Shown here: in pieces, positions 44,388-53,699 of the stretch
How the letters are laid out: each line of letters starts with the position of its first letter
Numbering within the stretch: position 1 is the first letter of the stretch
NCBI RefSeq assembly: GCF_900143005.1
Contig: NZ_FRCS01000001.1
Coordinates: forward strand, 1 to 64,000
Origin: Cryptosporangium aurantiacum
GTDB taxonomy: Bacteria; Actinomycetota; Actinomycetes; Mycobacteriales; Cryptosporangiaceae
Length of the DNA stretch: 64,000 bases
Reading direction: 5' to 3'
Notes under the pieces: generated by a model
The model's database searches: none
Told to the model about the DNA's origin: nothing
What the model saw: the letters and a program-made list of their open reading frames with translations, nothing else
Translations under genes and position numbers: made by a program

Positions 44388-45911
44388 GTGAGCACGTTGA
44401 CGCAGACGGCGATCCGAGAGATCGAGCGCAAGTACGAGTTGCCCGACGGGGTGGCGATTCCGAGCCTGGACGGTCTGCCCGGCGTCGAGGCGGATTCGGC
44501 GGCGGACGTCTTCCAGCTGGAGGCGGTCTACTACGACACCCCCGATCTACGGCTGGCCACCCACCGGGTGACGCTGCGTCGCCGTACGGGTGGTGACGAC
44601 GCCGGGTGGCACCTCAAGCTGCCTGCCGGGACCGACGGCCGGGACGAGATCCACTGGCCACTGGGTCGCGCGAGCCGTACCGTGCCCGCCGAGCTCGCCG
44701 GGCTGGTCGCCGCGTACACCCGCGGCCGGGCGCTGGAGCCGGTGGCCCGGATCCGGACCAAGCGGACCCGGCGCCGGCTCCGGGACACCGCGGGCTCGGT
44801 GCTCGCCGAGGTCGTCGCCGACGAGGTCGCCGGTCAGACACTCGGTCGCGAATCGACGGTCTCGTCCTGGTCCGAGCTCGAGGTCGAACTGGCCGGCGGC
44901 CATCGAGACCTGCTGGACACCGTCGAGGCACGGTTCCGATCGGCCGGTGTCCGCCGGTCGGAGAGCGCGTCGAAGCTGGCCAGGGTCCTCGGAACCCAGC
45001 CGGCCGGACGGTGGGGCACGAAGCGGCGTCGGCGGGCGACGGTCGGTGAGCTGGTCGTCGACCACCTGCGCCAGCAGGTCGAGACCATGCTGGAGTACGA
45101 CCCGCGGGTCCGCCGCGACGAGCCGGACTCCGTGCACAAGATGCGGGTGGCCACCCGCAGGCTCCGCTCGGCGCTGCAGACGTTCGGCACGGTCGTCGAC
45201 CGTCCGGCCACCCGCGCGGTCACCGACGAGCTCAAGTGGCTGGCCGGTGTGCTCGGGGAGGCGCGTGACCTCGAGGTGCTGCGCGCGAGCCTGGACAAGA
45301 AGATCGCGTCGACGCCGGACGAACTCGTGGTCGGCCCGGTGCAGGCCCGCGTCACCGGCCATCTCGCGCACCAGCAGGCCGAGGCGCGCGACCACGTTCT
45401 GGAGGCGTTGAACGGCAAGCGGTACTTCGCGCTGCTGGACGCCCTCGACGCGCTGGTCGACGAGCCGCCGCTGACCCGGAAGGCGCGCCGCCCGGCCGGA
45501 CGGGCCCTGCCGAAGACGCTGCGCCGGAACCACCGCAGGGTCACCCGCCGGTTGAACGCCGCAGCCACGTTGCCGACCGGCGCCGACCGGGACGTCGAAC
45601 TGCACGAGGCCCGGAAAGCCGCCAAGCGGGCCCGCTACGCCGGTGAGCTGTCCCGTCCGGCGCTGGGCAAGACCGCGAAGCGGTACGCCTCGGCGATGGA
45701 GGACGTCCAGGAGGAGCTCGGCGCCCACCAGGACAGCGTGGTGGCCCGCCAGGTGCTGCGGGAGATCGGGATGCAGGCCCACCTCGCGGGGGAGAACGGC
45801 TTCACGTTCGGCCTGCTGCACCGCGGCGAGCAGGCGGCTGCCGATGCGGTCGAGGAGCGGATCCCGGCGGTGCGCAAGGCGGTACGCGCAGCGGGGCGCA
45901 GTCTGGGCTGA
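44388..45911 (+). CDS. CYTH and CHAD domain-containing protein
   Basis: This gene encodes 507 residues. The N-terminal CYTH domain starts at REIERKYELPDG (the EIERK signature) and contains YYDTPDLRLATHRVTLRRR and further acidic/basic residues lining a triphosphate tunnel. The C-terminal CHAD domain (about 215-500; VHKMRVATRRLRSALQTFG, LHEARKAAKRARYAGEL, QDSVVARQVL) has the conserved basic helices that bind polyphosphate. The combination suggests polyphosphate or triphosphate handling. The GTG at 44388 touches a GAGGGA site; a TTG at 44397 has better spacing and may be the true start. Confidence 0.9.
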   Translation: MSTLTQTAIREIERKYELPDGVAIPSLDGLPGVEADSAADVFQLEAVYYDTPDLRLATHRVTLRRRTGGDDAGWHLKLPAGTDGRDEIHWPLGRASRTVPAELAGLVAAYTRGRALEPVARIRTKRTRRRLRDTAGSVLAEVVADEVAGQTLGRESTVSSWSELEVELAGGHRDLLDTVEARFRSAGVRRSESASKLARVLGTQPAGRWGTKRRRRATVGELVVDHLRQQVETMLEYDPRVRRDEPDSVHKMRVATRRLRSALQTFGTVVDRPATRAVTDELKWLAGVLGEARDLEVLRASLDKKIASTPDELVVGPVQARVTGHLAHQQAEARDHVLEALNGKRYFALLDALDALVDEPPLTRKARRPAGRALPKTLRRNHRRVTRRLNAAATLPTGADRDVELHEARKAAKRARYAGELSRPALGKTAKRYASAMEDVQEELGAHQDSVVARQVLREIGMQAHLAGENGFTFGLLHRGEQAAADAVEERIPAVRKAVRAAGRSLG

Positions 45912-46013
45912 TCGTCGTTCGGGGTGTAAAACTCGGACGTTCGTGGACCCACGGCTGGTACTTCGCGGTACCGTCCGGTGTTCCATTTGCGTACGTTCAG
46001 AGAGGCCCCACCG

Positions 46014-47663
46014 ATGCGGTCGTTCCTCCGGCGGGTCCCCGCCGCCCTCTTCGCCGTCGTCCTCGCCGCCGGGCTGGCCGCGTGCACGGACGACGGCGGA
46101 TCGGGTGACGGCGGCTCGAAGAGCGCGGCCGATCTGGACGCGGCGGTCGTCGCCACCGACGGTGGTTCGCTGCGCGGGTCGAGCGCGGCCGGGTACCGCT
46201 CGTTCCTCGGCGTCCCGTTCGCGGCACCGCCGGTCGGTGACCTCCGGTGGCGTCCGCCGCAGCCCGCCCCGAACTGGTCAGGCGAACGCGACGCGACGAA
46301 GCCCGGCGCGGCGTGCACGCAGCCGGGCAGCGTCGTCAGCGGTGGTGACTCCGGGGACGGCAGCACCACTGAGGACTGCCTGTACCTGAACGTCTACACG
46401 CCGACGACGGGCACCGCCCGCCGGACGCTCCCGGAGGCCGGCCGCGACGGCAAGCTGCCGGTGATGGTGTGGATCCACGGCGGGAGCTTCCTCACCGGCG
46501 CGGGCTCGGACTACGGGCCGGGGCGGCTGGTCACCCAGGGCGGCGTCATCGTCGTGACGATCAACTACCGGCTCGGCGCGCTGGGCTTCCTCGGGTTGCC
46601 CGAGCTCTCCCGCGAGCAGGAGCTGGGATCCGGTACCTACGGGCTGCTCGACCAGCAGGCGGCGCTGCGGTGGGTGCAGTCGAACATCACCGCGTTCGGC
46701 GGTGACCCGAAGAACGTCACGCTGTTCGGCGAGTCGGCAGGCGCCAGCAGCGTCTGCGCGCAGATGGTCGCGCCGCAGGCCGAAGGGCTGTTCGCGAAGG
46801 CGATCTCGGAGAGCGGATGTGCGCTGCGCGGGCCGACGCAGGCCACGGCCGAGCAGACCGGCACCGCGCTGGCCGCGAAGCTGGGCTGCCGCGGCGCCAC
46901 GGTGCTGACCTGCCTGCGCGGGAAGCCCGCGGCGGCGATCCGGTCGGCGTCGACGTCGTCCAGCACCAGCCTGACCTACGCGCCCGCCAGCGGCGGACCG
47001 GTGCTGCCCACCGACATCGAGACCGCGTTCACCCAGGGCAAGTTCCAGGACGTACCGCTGCTGCAGGGCACCAACCACGACGAGGGCCGGCTGTTCATCC
47101 TCTCGCTCGGCCTGTCCGGCCTAGGGCCGGACCTGTACCCGACCGCGGTGCGACGGGCGACCGGTTCCTTGGCGGACGAGATCATCGCCCGGTATCCGCT
47201 GTCGAAGTACGGCACGCCCGGGGACGCTCTGGGCGCGATCGTCACCGACGCCACGTTCTCCTGCCCGGCCCTGCGGACGAACCAGTCGGCGTCGAAGCGC
47301 ACCGAGGTCTACGCGTACGAGTTCAACGACCCGAACGCGCCGCTGCCGAAGATCGGCAACTACCCGCTCAAGGCCACGCACGCGGCGGAGCTGCCGTACC
47401 TGTTCGAGATGGAGCGGCTCGGCGGCCTGCCGGAAACCGCGCAGCAGCTCAGCCGCGAGATGGTCGCGTATTGGACGAGCTTCGCGATCGACGGTGACCC
47501 GAACGCCGACGGTGCGCCGAAGTGGGGCACGTTCTCCCCGAGCGGATCGGCGATGCAGGCGCTGGTGCCGCAGGGCTCCACGGCCCTGCCGACGACGTCC
47601 TTCGCCACCGAGCACAACTGCGACTTCTGGGCGAAGCACCCGACGGTGTCGCTGCGGTCCTAG
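46014..47663 (+). CDS. Type B carboxylesterase lipoprotein
   Basis: This gene encodes 549 residues from ATG 46014 (AGAGG nine bases upstream; the longer frame would lengthen the signal). A lipoprotein signal ends at Cys in AAGLAACTDDGG. The alpha/beta hydrolase core has FLGVPFAAPPVGDLRWRPPQ, VMVWIHGGSFLTGAGSDYGP, catalytic Ser in GESAGASSVCAQM, Glu in NHDEGRLFI and His in THAAELPYLF. It hydrolyses esters of unknown type at the cell surface. It overlaps the pirin gene end by 4 bp (convergent). Confidence 0.93.
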   Translation: MRSFLRRVPAALFAVVLAAGLAACTDDGGSGDGGSKSAADLDAAVVATDGGSLRGSSAAGYRSFLGVPFAAPPVGDLRWRPPQPAPNWSGERDATKPGAACTQPGSVVSGGDSGDGSTTEDCLYLNVYTPTTGTARRTLPEAGRDGKLPVMVWIHGGSFLTGAGSDYGPGRLVTQGGVIVVTINYRLGALGFLGLPELSREQELGSGTYGLLDQQAALRWVQSNITAFGGDPKNVTLFGESAGASSVCAQMVAPQAEGLFAKAISESGCALRGPTQATAEQTGTALAAKLGCRGATVLTCLRGKPAAAIRSASTSSSTSLTYAPASGGPVLPTDIETAFTQGKFQDVPLLQGTNHDEGRLFILSLGLSGLGPDLYPTAVRRATGSLADEIIARYPLSKYGTPGDALGAIVTDATFSCPALRTNQSASKRTEVYAYEFNDPNAPLPKIGNYPLKATHAAELPYLFEMERLGGLPETAQQLSREMVAYWTSFAIDGDPNADGAPKWGTFSPSGSAMQALVPQGSTALPTTSFATEHNCDFWAKHPTVSLRS

Positions 47664-48628
47664 CGGGTGCGACCCCGGGGTTTGAGCGGGGTCGTGGGGA
47701 GTTCCGGGGCGTGCAGGGGCGGGCCGTCGAAGCCGGTGACCGTGCCGAAGCCCGTGTGCGCCTCCCAGTCGGAGCGGGCCGCGACGATGTCGTCGTGGCT
47801 CCGCCCGACGAAGTTCCACCACATCACGATCTGCTCCTCGAACGGCTCGCCACCGAGCAGCAGCGTCCGGCCCGCGCCGCTCAGCGTGAGCTCGGTGCGA
47901 CCGGTGCCCAGGTAGACCAGCGCGCCCGCCGGCACCGGTTCGCCGTCGACGAGAGGCCCGTCCTCGAACGCCAGCACCGCGTACTCGAAGTCCGGGCGGA
48001 GCGTCAGCGTGCCACCGTCGCCGCCGCTGGTGACCTCAGCGCCCACCAGCGGCGTGTAGGTCTGCGCCGGCGATGTCGCGCCTTCTAGCGTCCCCATCAA
48101 GACGGTGGCGGTCAGGCCGCCGCGCGCCACCACCGGCAGGTCGGCGTGGTGCGCGAACGCGGGCGCGACCGCGCGTTCGCCGGCGGGGAGCGCCACCCAG
48201 AGCTGAGCGCCGTGCAGGATCGGCGTGCGATCGGCGGGTGACTCCTCCGAGTGCGAGATTCCGACGCCCGCGGTCATCAGGTTGAGCTGCCCGGGGCGGA
48301 TCAGCTGCTCCGACCCGAGGCTGTCGCGGTGCAGCACCTCGCCGCGCAGCAGCCAGCTGACCGTCTGCAGCCCGATGTGGGGGTGCGGTGGTACGCGCAT
48401 GCCACCGCGCCCCTGGGCACCGATGTCCTCCGGGCCGTAGTGGTCGACGAAGCACCAGGCGCCGACCATCCGCCGGTCACGGTGGGGCAGTGTCCGCGTC
48501 ACGGTCATCCCCCGCGGCCCGCCGAGGACGACGTCGCGGCCGATCAGGAGTTCGCGGACGGGGGCTGTCGCGACGTCTGCCCGCCCGCCGCAGGTCGCCT
48601 CGGCCGGCGCGGGATCGAGGTTGCTCAC
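47660..48628 (-). CDS. Pirin family protein
   Basis: This is a cupin-fold metalloprotein; some pirins are quercetinases, others regulate enzymes. The 322 residues have the metal-binding PPHPHIGLQTVSWLLRGEVL and HRDSLGS, and LNLMTAGVGISHSEES, the family hallmark positions for His/Glu ligands. The C-terminal domain ends with ARSDWEAHTGFG. The GTG start has no clear ribosome binding site. The gene is convergent with the esterase and divergent from the HSL-type hydrolase. Confidence 0.93.
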   Translation of the reverse strand: MSNLDPAPAEATCGGRADVATAPVRELLIGRDVVLGGPRGMTVTRTLPHRDRRMVGAWCFVDHYGPEDIGAQGRGGMRVPPHPHIGLQTVSWLLRGEVLHRDSLGSEQLIRPGQLNLMTAGVGISHSEESPADRTPILHGAQLWVALPAGERAVAPAFAHHADLPVVARGGLTATVLMGTLEGATSPAQTYTPLVGAEVTSGGDGGTLTLRPDFEYAVLAFEDGPLVDGEPVPAGALVYLGTGRTELTLSGAGRTLLLGGEPFEEQIVMWWNFVGRSHDDIVAARSDWEAHTGFGTVTGFDGPPLHAPELPTTPLKPRGRTR

Positions 48629-48743
48629 GCCGTGAGCGTACGTCGGGTTTCCGGTGCTCTTTGGCCGACGGCTGGCGGATGACCTGCGGTCCGCCGCGGT
48701 GTGACGATCGACGGGCTTGCCACCCTCACCGAGGAGGACCTTC

Positions 48744-49688
48744 GTGACCTACGCCTTCGACCCCGAGCTGGCCGCCGTCATCCCGCTGCTTCCGGTCGTC
48801 GACCTGACCGACCTGGCCGCGACCCGGACGTCACAGGCCGAGTTGCTCACCCAGCTGCCGGTACCGGAGCGCGAGACGGCGGTGGACGTCCGCGACGTGT
48901 ACGTGCCGGGGCCCGAGGGTGCGCCGGACGTGATGCTGCGGATCTTCGCGCCTCGTGACCACTCGGGCCCGCTGCCGGCCATCTTCGACATGCACGGCGG
49001 TGGCTTCGTCCTCGGCTCGGTGGACCTCGACGATCAGCGGAACAAGGAGTTGTGCGAGGGCATCGGCGCGGTGGTGGTCAGCGTCGAGTACCGGCTGGCG
49101 CCGGAACATCCGTTCCCGGCCGGGTTGGAGGACTGCTACGCCGGGCTGGTCTGGCTCGCCGAGCATGCGGACGAACTGGGCGTCGACGTCTCGCGGATCG
49201 CGCTGTTCGGCATCAGTGCCGGTGGCGGGCTCGCAGCCGCGCTCGCGTTGCTCGCCAGGGACCGTGGTGGGCCGGCGATCGCATTTCAGTATCTCGGCGT
49301 TCCCGAGGTGGACGATCGGCTGCAGACGCCGAGCATGCGGGCGTTCACCGACACGCCGCTCTGGAACTATCCGCGGGCGGTCTTCAGCTGGGACGCGTAC
49401 CTGGGGGAGGGCCGCCGGGGAACGGATGACGTGAGCCCGTACGCGGCACCGGCGCGGGCCACTGATCTGAGCGGGCTGCCGCCCGCGTACGTGTCGGCGA
49501 TGGAGTTCGACCCACTGCGGGACGAGAGCATCGCGTACGCGCTGGCGTTGCTGGCTGCGGGGGTGAGCGTCGAGCTGCACCTGTTCCCGGGGACGTTCCA
49601 TGGGTCGGGGCTGGTGTGGACCGCGGAGGTCTCCAAGCGGGAAGCTGCGGAGGGGCTGGCCGTGCTCCGCAAGGCGCTGCGGGTGTAG
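48744..49688 (+). CDS. HSL-family alpha/beta hydrolase (esterase)
   Basis: This gene encodes 314 residues from GTG 48744, which has GAGGAGG six bases upstream; earlier starts in the same frame lack one. It has the HSL hallmarks FDMHGGGFVLGS (oxyanion HGGG), YRLAPEHPFPAGLEDCYAGL, catalytic Ser in GISAGGGLAAALA, Asp in EFDPLRDE and His in FPGTFHGSGL. It is probably a lipase or esterase acting on short acyl esters in the cytoplasm. No operon partner is visible; the PucR gene is convergent, 11 bp away. Confidence 0.93.
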   Translation: MTYAFDPELAAVIPLLPVVDLTDLAATRTSQAELLTQLPVPERETAVDVRDVYVPGPEGAPDVMLRIFAPRDHSGPLPAIFDMHGGGFVLGSVDLDDQRNKELCEGIGAVVVSVEYRLAPEHPFPAGLEDCYAGLVWLAEHADELGVDVSRIALFGISAGGGLAAALALLARDRGGPAIAFQYLGVPEVDDRLQTPSMRAFTDTPLWNYPRAVFSWDAYLGEGRRGTDDVSPYAAPARATDLSGLPPAYVSAMEFDPLRDESIAYALALLAAGVSVELHLFPGTFHGSGLVWTAEVSKREAAEGLAVLRKALRV

Positions 49689-49699
49689 CTAGGCGGCGC

Positions 49700-51283
49700 C
49701 TATTCGGCGGTGGCCAGTTTTCGGGCCCAGAGCGCGAGCTGGGCCCGGAAACGGTCGCCGGGTTCGTCGAGGTGCCAGCCGAGTGCGTCCTCCACGTGGG
49801 CCAGCCGTGCCGCGACCGAGCTGTGGTGAAGATAGAGCGCGGCCGCGGCTTGGCGGAGTGATCCGGTGCGGCAGAACGCTTCCAGCGCGGCGACGTCGAG
49901 CGCGCCGCTGTCCGTGCGGGCCAGCGCGTCCAGGGCGCGGACGTCCGGCTGGTCGCGCAGCCGGGCGGTCGGGATTTCGGCGAGGAGCGCGAGCGGGCCC
50001 AGTGCGTCGTGGTCGACGACGGCGTCGCCGGGGTCGCCCGTCGGGCCACCCGCCGTGGTGGCGAACCGGAGCGCGAGGCGGGCCTGGGCCCAGGACGTCT
50101 CCGCGTCCAGGCCGTCCACGTTGCCGCCGACGCCGACCCGAATCCCGCTCGCCACCGAGCCCCGCCGAATCCCCGCGCTGGCTGAGCCGGTCGCACCCCG
50201 CGGACCGGCCGCGTTGGCCGTACCCCGCGGGCCGGCGGGGTTGCGCGGGCCGGCTGGGCCGGTCGCGTCGTGCGGGCCCGCTGGGCTGGTCACGCCGCGC
50301 GCGGCGGCTGGGCTGGTCGCGGCGTGCGGGCCGGCTGGGCCGGTCGCGCGCGGGCCGGGCGCGTTGGCAGGGACGGTCGCGCTGCTCGCGCCGCTGGCCG
50401 TGGGCGAGAAGCGGCGGCTGTCGGCGGCGCGGTGTTCGGTGGCGCGGTGTTCGGCGGCTCGGTCGCGGAGGGCCGCGCGCAGATCGTCGGCCGGTGAGCC
50501 GGTGCCGTCCCGGCGCTGCAGGAGCACGGCCGCGACCCCGCCGATCACCGCGACCCGCACCGATCGCACCGGCCTGCCCCTGGCGACCAGCGCGACGGCC
50601 TCCGCGCCGGGGTTGCGTCCCCGGTCGTCGGCCACCGCGAGGACCCGCACCGGCACGTGCGGCTCCAGCCCGAGCAGACGCAGCGCTCGGGTGCGGTCGG
50701 CCGCCGTCTCCCGGCCGGAGAGCACGAGTTCGACGAGCGCCGGATCGGCGAGGTCGGGCGTGCTGGCGCGATGCGGCCGAACCATCAGGATCCGGGCCGC
50801 GATCGACGCCCGCTCCAGGACCAGCTCGTCCAGCGGCGCCGGGCCGCCGGGCCGCTCCAGCCAGAGCCGCCCCGGCCCAAGGTCAACCTCCGCCGACGCC
50901 ACGTCCCGGCCCGTCACCGGCCCCCCATCCGTCACCGGCCGCCCATCCGTCGCGGGATACCGAGCCGGGGCGGGGTGCGCGTCCGTCGTGGGATGCGGGT
51001 CGGGTGCCGGGGGCTCGCCCGGCGCTCGGCGACCGTCGGAGGCCTGGGCGGCGCCGGGGGCGGGGGTGCTGCCCGGGAGGCGTTCGCCCTCGGCGTCGAA
51101 GCGCAGCACGCGGCCGTCGGGGAGCTCCAGCCCGCAGGCGCACTCGGCCAGGCCGGCCGTCGCTCGCACGAGCGCAGCGACGGTGGCGCGATGTTCCACC
51201 AGCGCGTCGAAGTACGCGATCACCCGGACCGCTGCCTCGGCGTCGGCGTCGAGCGCGGACAGCCGCAGCAACAGCCCCTTCAT
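49700..51283 (-). CDS. PucR family helix-turn-helix regulator with repeat-rich centre
   Basis: This gene encodes 527 residues. The N-terminal part fits a sensory domain (VRVIAYFDALVEHRATVAAL); a GGDEF-like/nucleotide-recognition part follows. The C-terminal PucR helix-turn-helix is clear: FCRTGSLRQAAAALYLHHSS, VAARLAHVEDALGWHLDEPG. About residues 285-375 are low-complexity Ala/Gly/Pro/Thr units such as GPRNPAGPRGTA and GPHDATGPAG. PucR proteins respond to purines, amines or amino acids. It is the third gene after the kinase and SIS genes (9-bp gap), so it probably regulates this catabolic region. Confidence 0.9.
   Translation of the reverse strand: MKGLLLRLSALDADAEAAVRVIAYFDALVEHRATVAALVRATAGLAECACGLELPDGRVLRFDAEGERLPGSTPAPGAAQASDGRRAPGEPPAPDPHPTTDAHPAPARYPATDGRPVTDGGPVTGRDVASAEVDLGPGRLWLERPGGPAPLDELVLERASIAARILMVRPHRASTPDLADPALVELVLSGRETAADRTRALRLLGLEPHVPVRVLAVADDRGRNPGAEAVALVARGRPVRSVRVAVIGGVAAVLLQRRDGTGSPADDLRAALRDRAAEHRATEHRAADSRRFSPTASGASSATVPANAPGPRATGPAGPHAATSPAAARGVTSPAGPHDATGPAGPRNPAGPRGTANAAGPRGATGSASAGIRRGSVASGIRVGVGGNVDGLDAETSWAQARLALRFATTAGGPTGDPGDAVVDHDALGPLALLAEIPTARLRDQPDVRALDALARTDSGALDVAALEAFCRTGSLRQAAAALYLHHSSVAARLAHVEDALGWHLDEPGDRFRAQLALWARKLATAE
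50160..50400 (-). repeat. Coding repeats of 18-30 bp in the pucR gene
   Basis: Near-identical GCGGGCCGGC/GGCTGGGCTGGTC-type units recur about ten times and encode GPAGP, GPRG and SPAGPH repeats. They interrupt the regulator between its sensory and DNA-binding parts. Confidence 0.65.
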
Positions 51284-51292
51284 ATGCGGAGG

Positions 51293-52255
51293 CTACTGCG
51301 CGAGCCACCAGGTCGCCGCGAGGACTTCGGCGACGAGCACCTCGGTCAGCACCCGGACGTCCGGGTCGTCGTCGCCGCGGTACCGGACCGACCCGGCCGC
51401 GCCCGCCACGTCGGCGCCGACGGACAACACGGTCGAGCCGCGCTCCCGCACCCACTCCATCGCCTGTGCGTCGTACCGCGACCCGGGGAACAGCAGCGCC
51501 CGGTAGTCGCGCGTCTTCGTGAGGTAAACGTCGACGTGAGCCCAGTCGCCGGTCTCGCACGCGTCGGCGGCGCGGCGCGGACCCTCCCGCACCATCAGCG
51601 CGGCCTGCTCCGCCGACGAGATCCGCTCGGCCGGTGCGATCGTCCAGACACCGTGCGGCCCGTCCAGCAGCGTCAGCGCCTGGTCCAGCCAACTGCTGCG
51701 GCGTTCGAGCAGGTCGGCGGTGGCGTCGGCGGCCCGCAGGCAGAGCCCGGGCAGGTCAGCCGGCTCGCCGGTCAGGTGCGCCTCCAACGCGCGGAGCTGG
51801 ACGAGCGTGTGCTGGAACGTCCGACACGCGACACCGCTCTCCTCGACGCCTGCCAGCATCGGGACGATCCGATCCGCCAGGCTTGCCAGCGGCGAGTCGA
51901 CGGTGTTGACGAGCGCGACGAGCGGCGCGTTCCCCGCATACCGCCCGGCGGCGTCGAGTGTCTCCCGGCTCCCCCCGGTCGCGGAGATCGGCACGACGAG
52001 CGTCTCCGGCCCGGCCGGGAACGACGCGTCGGCGGAGGCGTACTCGGCGACCGCGTCGACGCCGCGGGCCCGCAGCCGCAGCGCCGCGACCCGTGCGGCG
52101 TACCGGGAGCTACCCATGCCGAGGAACAGCACCCGCCGGACGCCGTCCGGCAGCCCGGCCCACGGGTTACCGTCGGAGAGCGCGTCGGCGAGGCTCGCGA
52201 GCGCTTCCGGCTTCCGTTCCAGGTCGGCGAGGAACCGTTCGGCTTGGGTGGTCAC
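51293..52255 (-). CDS. SIS-domain protein (GlmS isomerase-like or aminosugar deaminase-like)
   Basis: This gene encodes 320 residues with two SIS folds: VRRVLFLGMGSSRYAARVAA, VVPISATGGSRETLDAAGRY and the second half GVWTIAPAERISSAEQAALM, then RYDAQAMEWVRERG. The Ser/Gly-rich MGSSRY and SATGGSRET loops bind phosphosugars. It lacks a glutaminase domain, so it resembles the isomerase half of GlmS or FrlB/AgaS deglycases and aminosugar-6-phosphate deaminases. It overlaps the kinase gene by 4 bp, suggesting that it acts on the kinase product. Confidence 0.88.
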   Translation of the reverse strand: MTTQAERFLADLERKPEALASLADALSDGNPWAGLPDGVRRVLFLGMGSSRYAARVAALRLRARGVDAVAEYASADASFPAGPETLVVPISATGGSRETLDAAGRYAGNAPLVALVNTVDSPLASLADRIVPMLAGVEESGVACRTFQHTLVQLRALEAHLTGEPADLPGLCLRAADATADLLERRSSWLDQALTLLDGPHGVWTIAPAERISSAEQAALMVREGPRRAADACETGDWAHVDVYLTKTRDYRALLFPGSRYDAQAMEWVRERGSTVLSVGADVAGAAGSVRYRGDDDPDVRVLTEVLVAEVLAATWWLAQ

Positions 52256-53547
52256 GAATCTCCTTCGGGAAGGGTCCGGTCTTCGGCGGGGAACATGCGG
52301 CGGAGCGTGCCCATCGGGGCGTAGCGCCAGCGGGGGAGAAGCCGCGCCGCGTAGACGAGTTCACGGCACTCCTGCTCGACCTCGAACGCGGCGAGCAGCC
52401 GCTCGTCGAGCAGCCCGCCGCCGCCGGCGGCGGTGGCGGCGGTGGCGCGGTATGCGGCGAGGAACCGGCGGCGCGCGTCGTGGATCCAGGCGTCGATCTC
52501 GGCCGTGCGGGTGCCGGAAGTCCGGCGATCCGCGATCCGCCCGACGTGGTCGAGGCTGGTGAGCATCTGGGCGACGTCGCGCGCGGCGGGCTCGGGCGGC
52601 ACCGAGCCGTCCGGGCTGGGCGGCACCGTGGGGTTGCCGTCGAAGTCGACGATCGCGTAGCCCTCGCGCCAGCGGAGGACCTGGCCGACGTGCAGGTCAC
52701 CGTGGATCGGCAGCAGGGGTGTCGGGCCGGCAATCGTCCGCAAAGTGGCCACCGCACTCCGCAGCCGGTGCGCGTTCGCCAGGAGCCACGCGCGGTCCTC
52801 CGCCACCCCGACGGCCGGATCCGCGTACTCCCCGTCGTTGGGCGCCCCCGCCGGAAGCTCCCCGCCGGCCCCGGCCTCGCCGGTCCCGGTCGGGGGCGAG
52901 GCCCTTTGGGCTCGGGCGGTCAGCGCCACCGCCTCCTCCACTGCGGCTTCGGCGCGGTCGGCCCACTGGATGAGTGCGGTGGTGCCCGCTGAGCGGCGCG
53001 GGGCCGGGAACACCTCGGACGGCGTCGCGAAAGCCGTGTGCAGCTCCGCGGTCAACGCCCCGAGATCGGCGGCGAAGTCAGCTCCGGCGCCGGCCAGCAC
53101 AGCGTCCACACACCAGTCCCAGCCGTCCACGGCGTCCGGCAAATACTCGACGACGAGGGCCAGCAGAACCTCGACATCCGACAAAAGTACAGAAACCGTC
53201 GCGAACGGCCGCGCGGTCGCGGTGAAGCCGACCGCCGCCAGGTGCGCGAGCACCGGCGGAGCCGGGTGCGCACGCCGCTCCGGCCGCGGCAGCCATTTGA
53301 CCACCAGACGCTCGCCGACCACGACCGACTCGTTCGTCTGGTCGACGGTGATCGCCCGCTCGCCCCGTGCCGACGGAACCGGCGAGAACGTCCGCACCAC
53401 GAACGGCGCCGGCACCGGATCGCCCGCGGCCAGCGCGGCCACCAACGCTTCCGACGCCCCGGCGTCGTGGGTCGCCGACAGCACCCCGTCTGCGCTGCTG
53501 GTCAGCCGGATGCTCGGCCCGTGGTCGGCCAGTAGCCAGCGTGCCAC
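52252..53547 (-). CDS. Maltokinase/aminoglycoside-phosphotransferase-like aminosugar kinase (glucosamine-kinase-like)
   Basis: This gene encodes 431 residues. An N-terminal cap domain (about 1-90) leads to VVVGERLVVKWLP, with the ATP-binding Lys. The catalytic loop is LLPIHGDLHVGQVLRW (Asp in HGDLH) and the metal site is YAIVDFDGNPTVPPSP (DFD). This arrangement is shared by maltokinases and the actinobacterial glucosamine kinases described as GlcNK. A Gly-rich loop (about 218-240) is an insertion. The SIS partner favours a glucosamine or other aminosugar substrate. The GTG overlaps nothing upstream; the gene diverges from the polyamine-type transporter. Confidence 0.82.
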   Translation of the reverse strand: MARWLLADHGPSIRLTSSADGVLSATHDAGASEALVAALAAGDPVPAPFVVRTFSPVPSARGERAITVDQTNESVVVGERLVVKWLPRPERRAHPAPPVLAHLAAVGFTATARPFATVSVLLSDVEVLLALVVEYLPDAVDGWDWCVDAVLAGAGADFAADLGALTAELHTAFATPSEVFPAPRRSAGTTALIQWADRAEAAVEEAVALTARAQRASPPTGTGEAGAGGELPAGAPNDGEYADPAVGVAEDRAWLLANAHRLRSAVATLRTIAGPTPLLPIHGDLHVGQVLRWREGYAIVDFDGNPTVPPSPDGSVPPEPAARDVAQMLTSLDHVGRIADRRTSGTRTAEIDAWIHDARRRFLAAYRATAATAAGGGGLLDERLLAAFEVEQECRELVYAARLLPRWRYAPMGTLRRMFPAEDRTLPEGDS

Positions 53548-53558
53548 GCCGCTCCGAT

Positions 53559-53575
53559 CTGAATCCGAATTGAAA
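53559..53575. promoter_or_regulatory. 17-bp motif shared by two divergent promoters (copy 1)
   Basis: On the minus strand this reads TTTCAATTCGGATTCAG. It matches the copy at 58379-58395 (TTTGAATTCAAGTTCAG) at 13 of 17 bases. It lies 11 bp before the kinase gene start and about 125 bp before the transporter operon. Confidence 0.5.
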
Positions 53576-53699
53576 AATTTACATAACTAAGCAGCTCAAC
53601 GAGCCTCCAGAAGTCTTGTCCACGCTGACGGTCGATGCAACACTTCCCAACCATCCCGCTCAGTGGCGCGCTGAGCTCCAGACGCAAGGGAGTGAGCCG

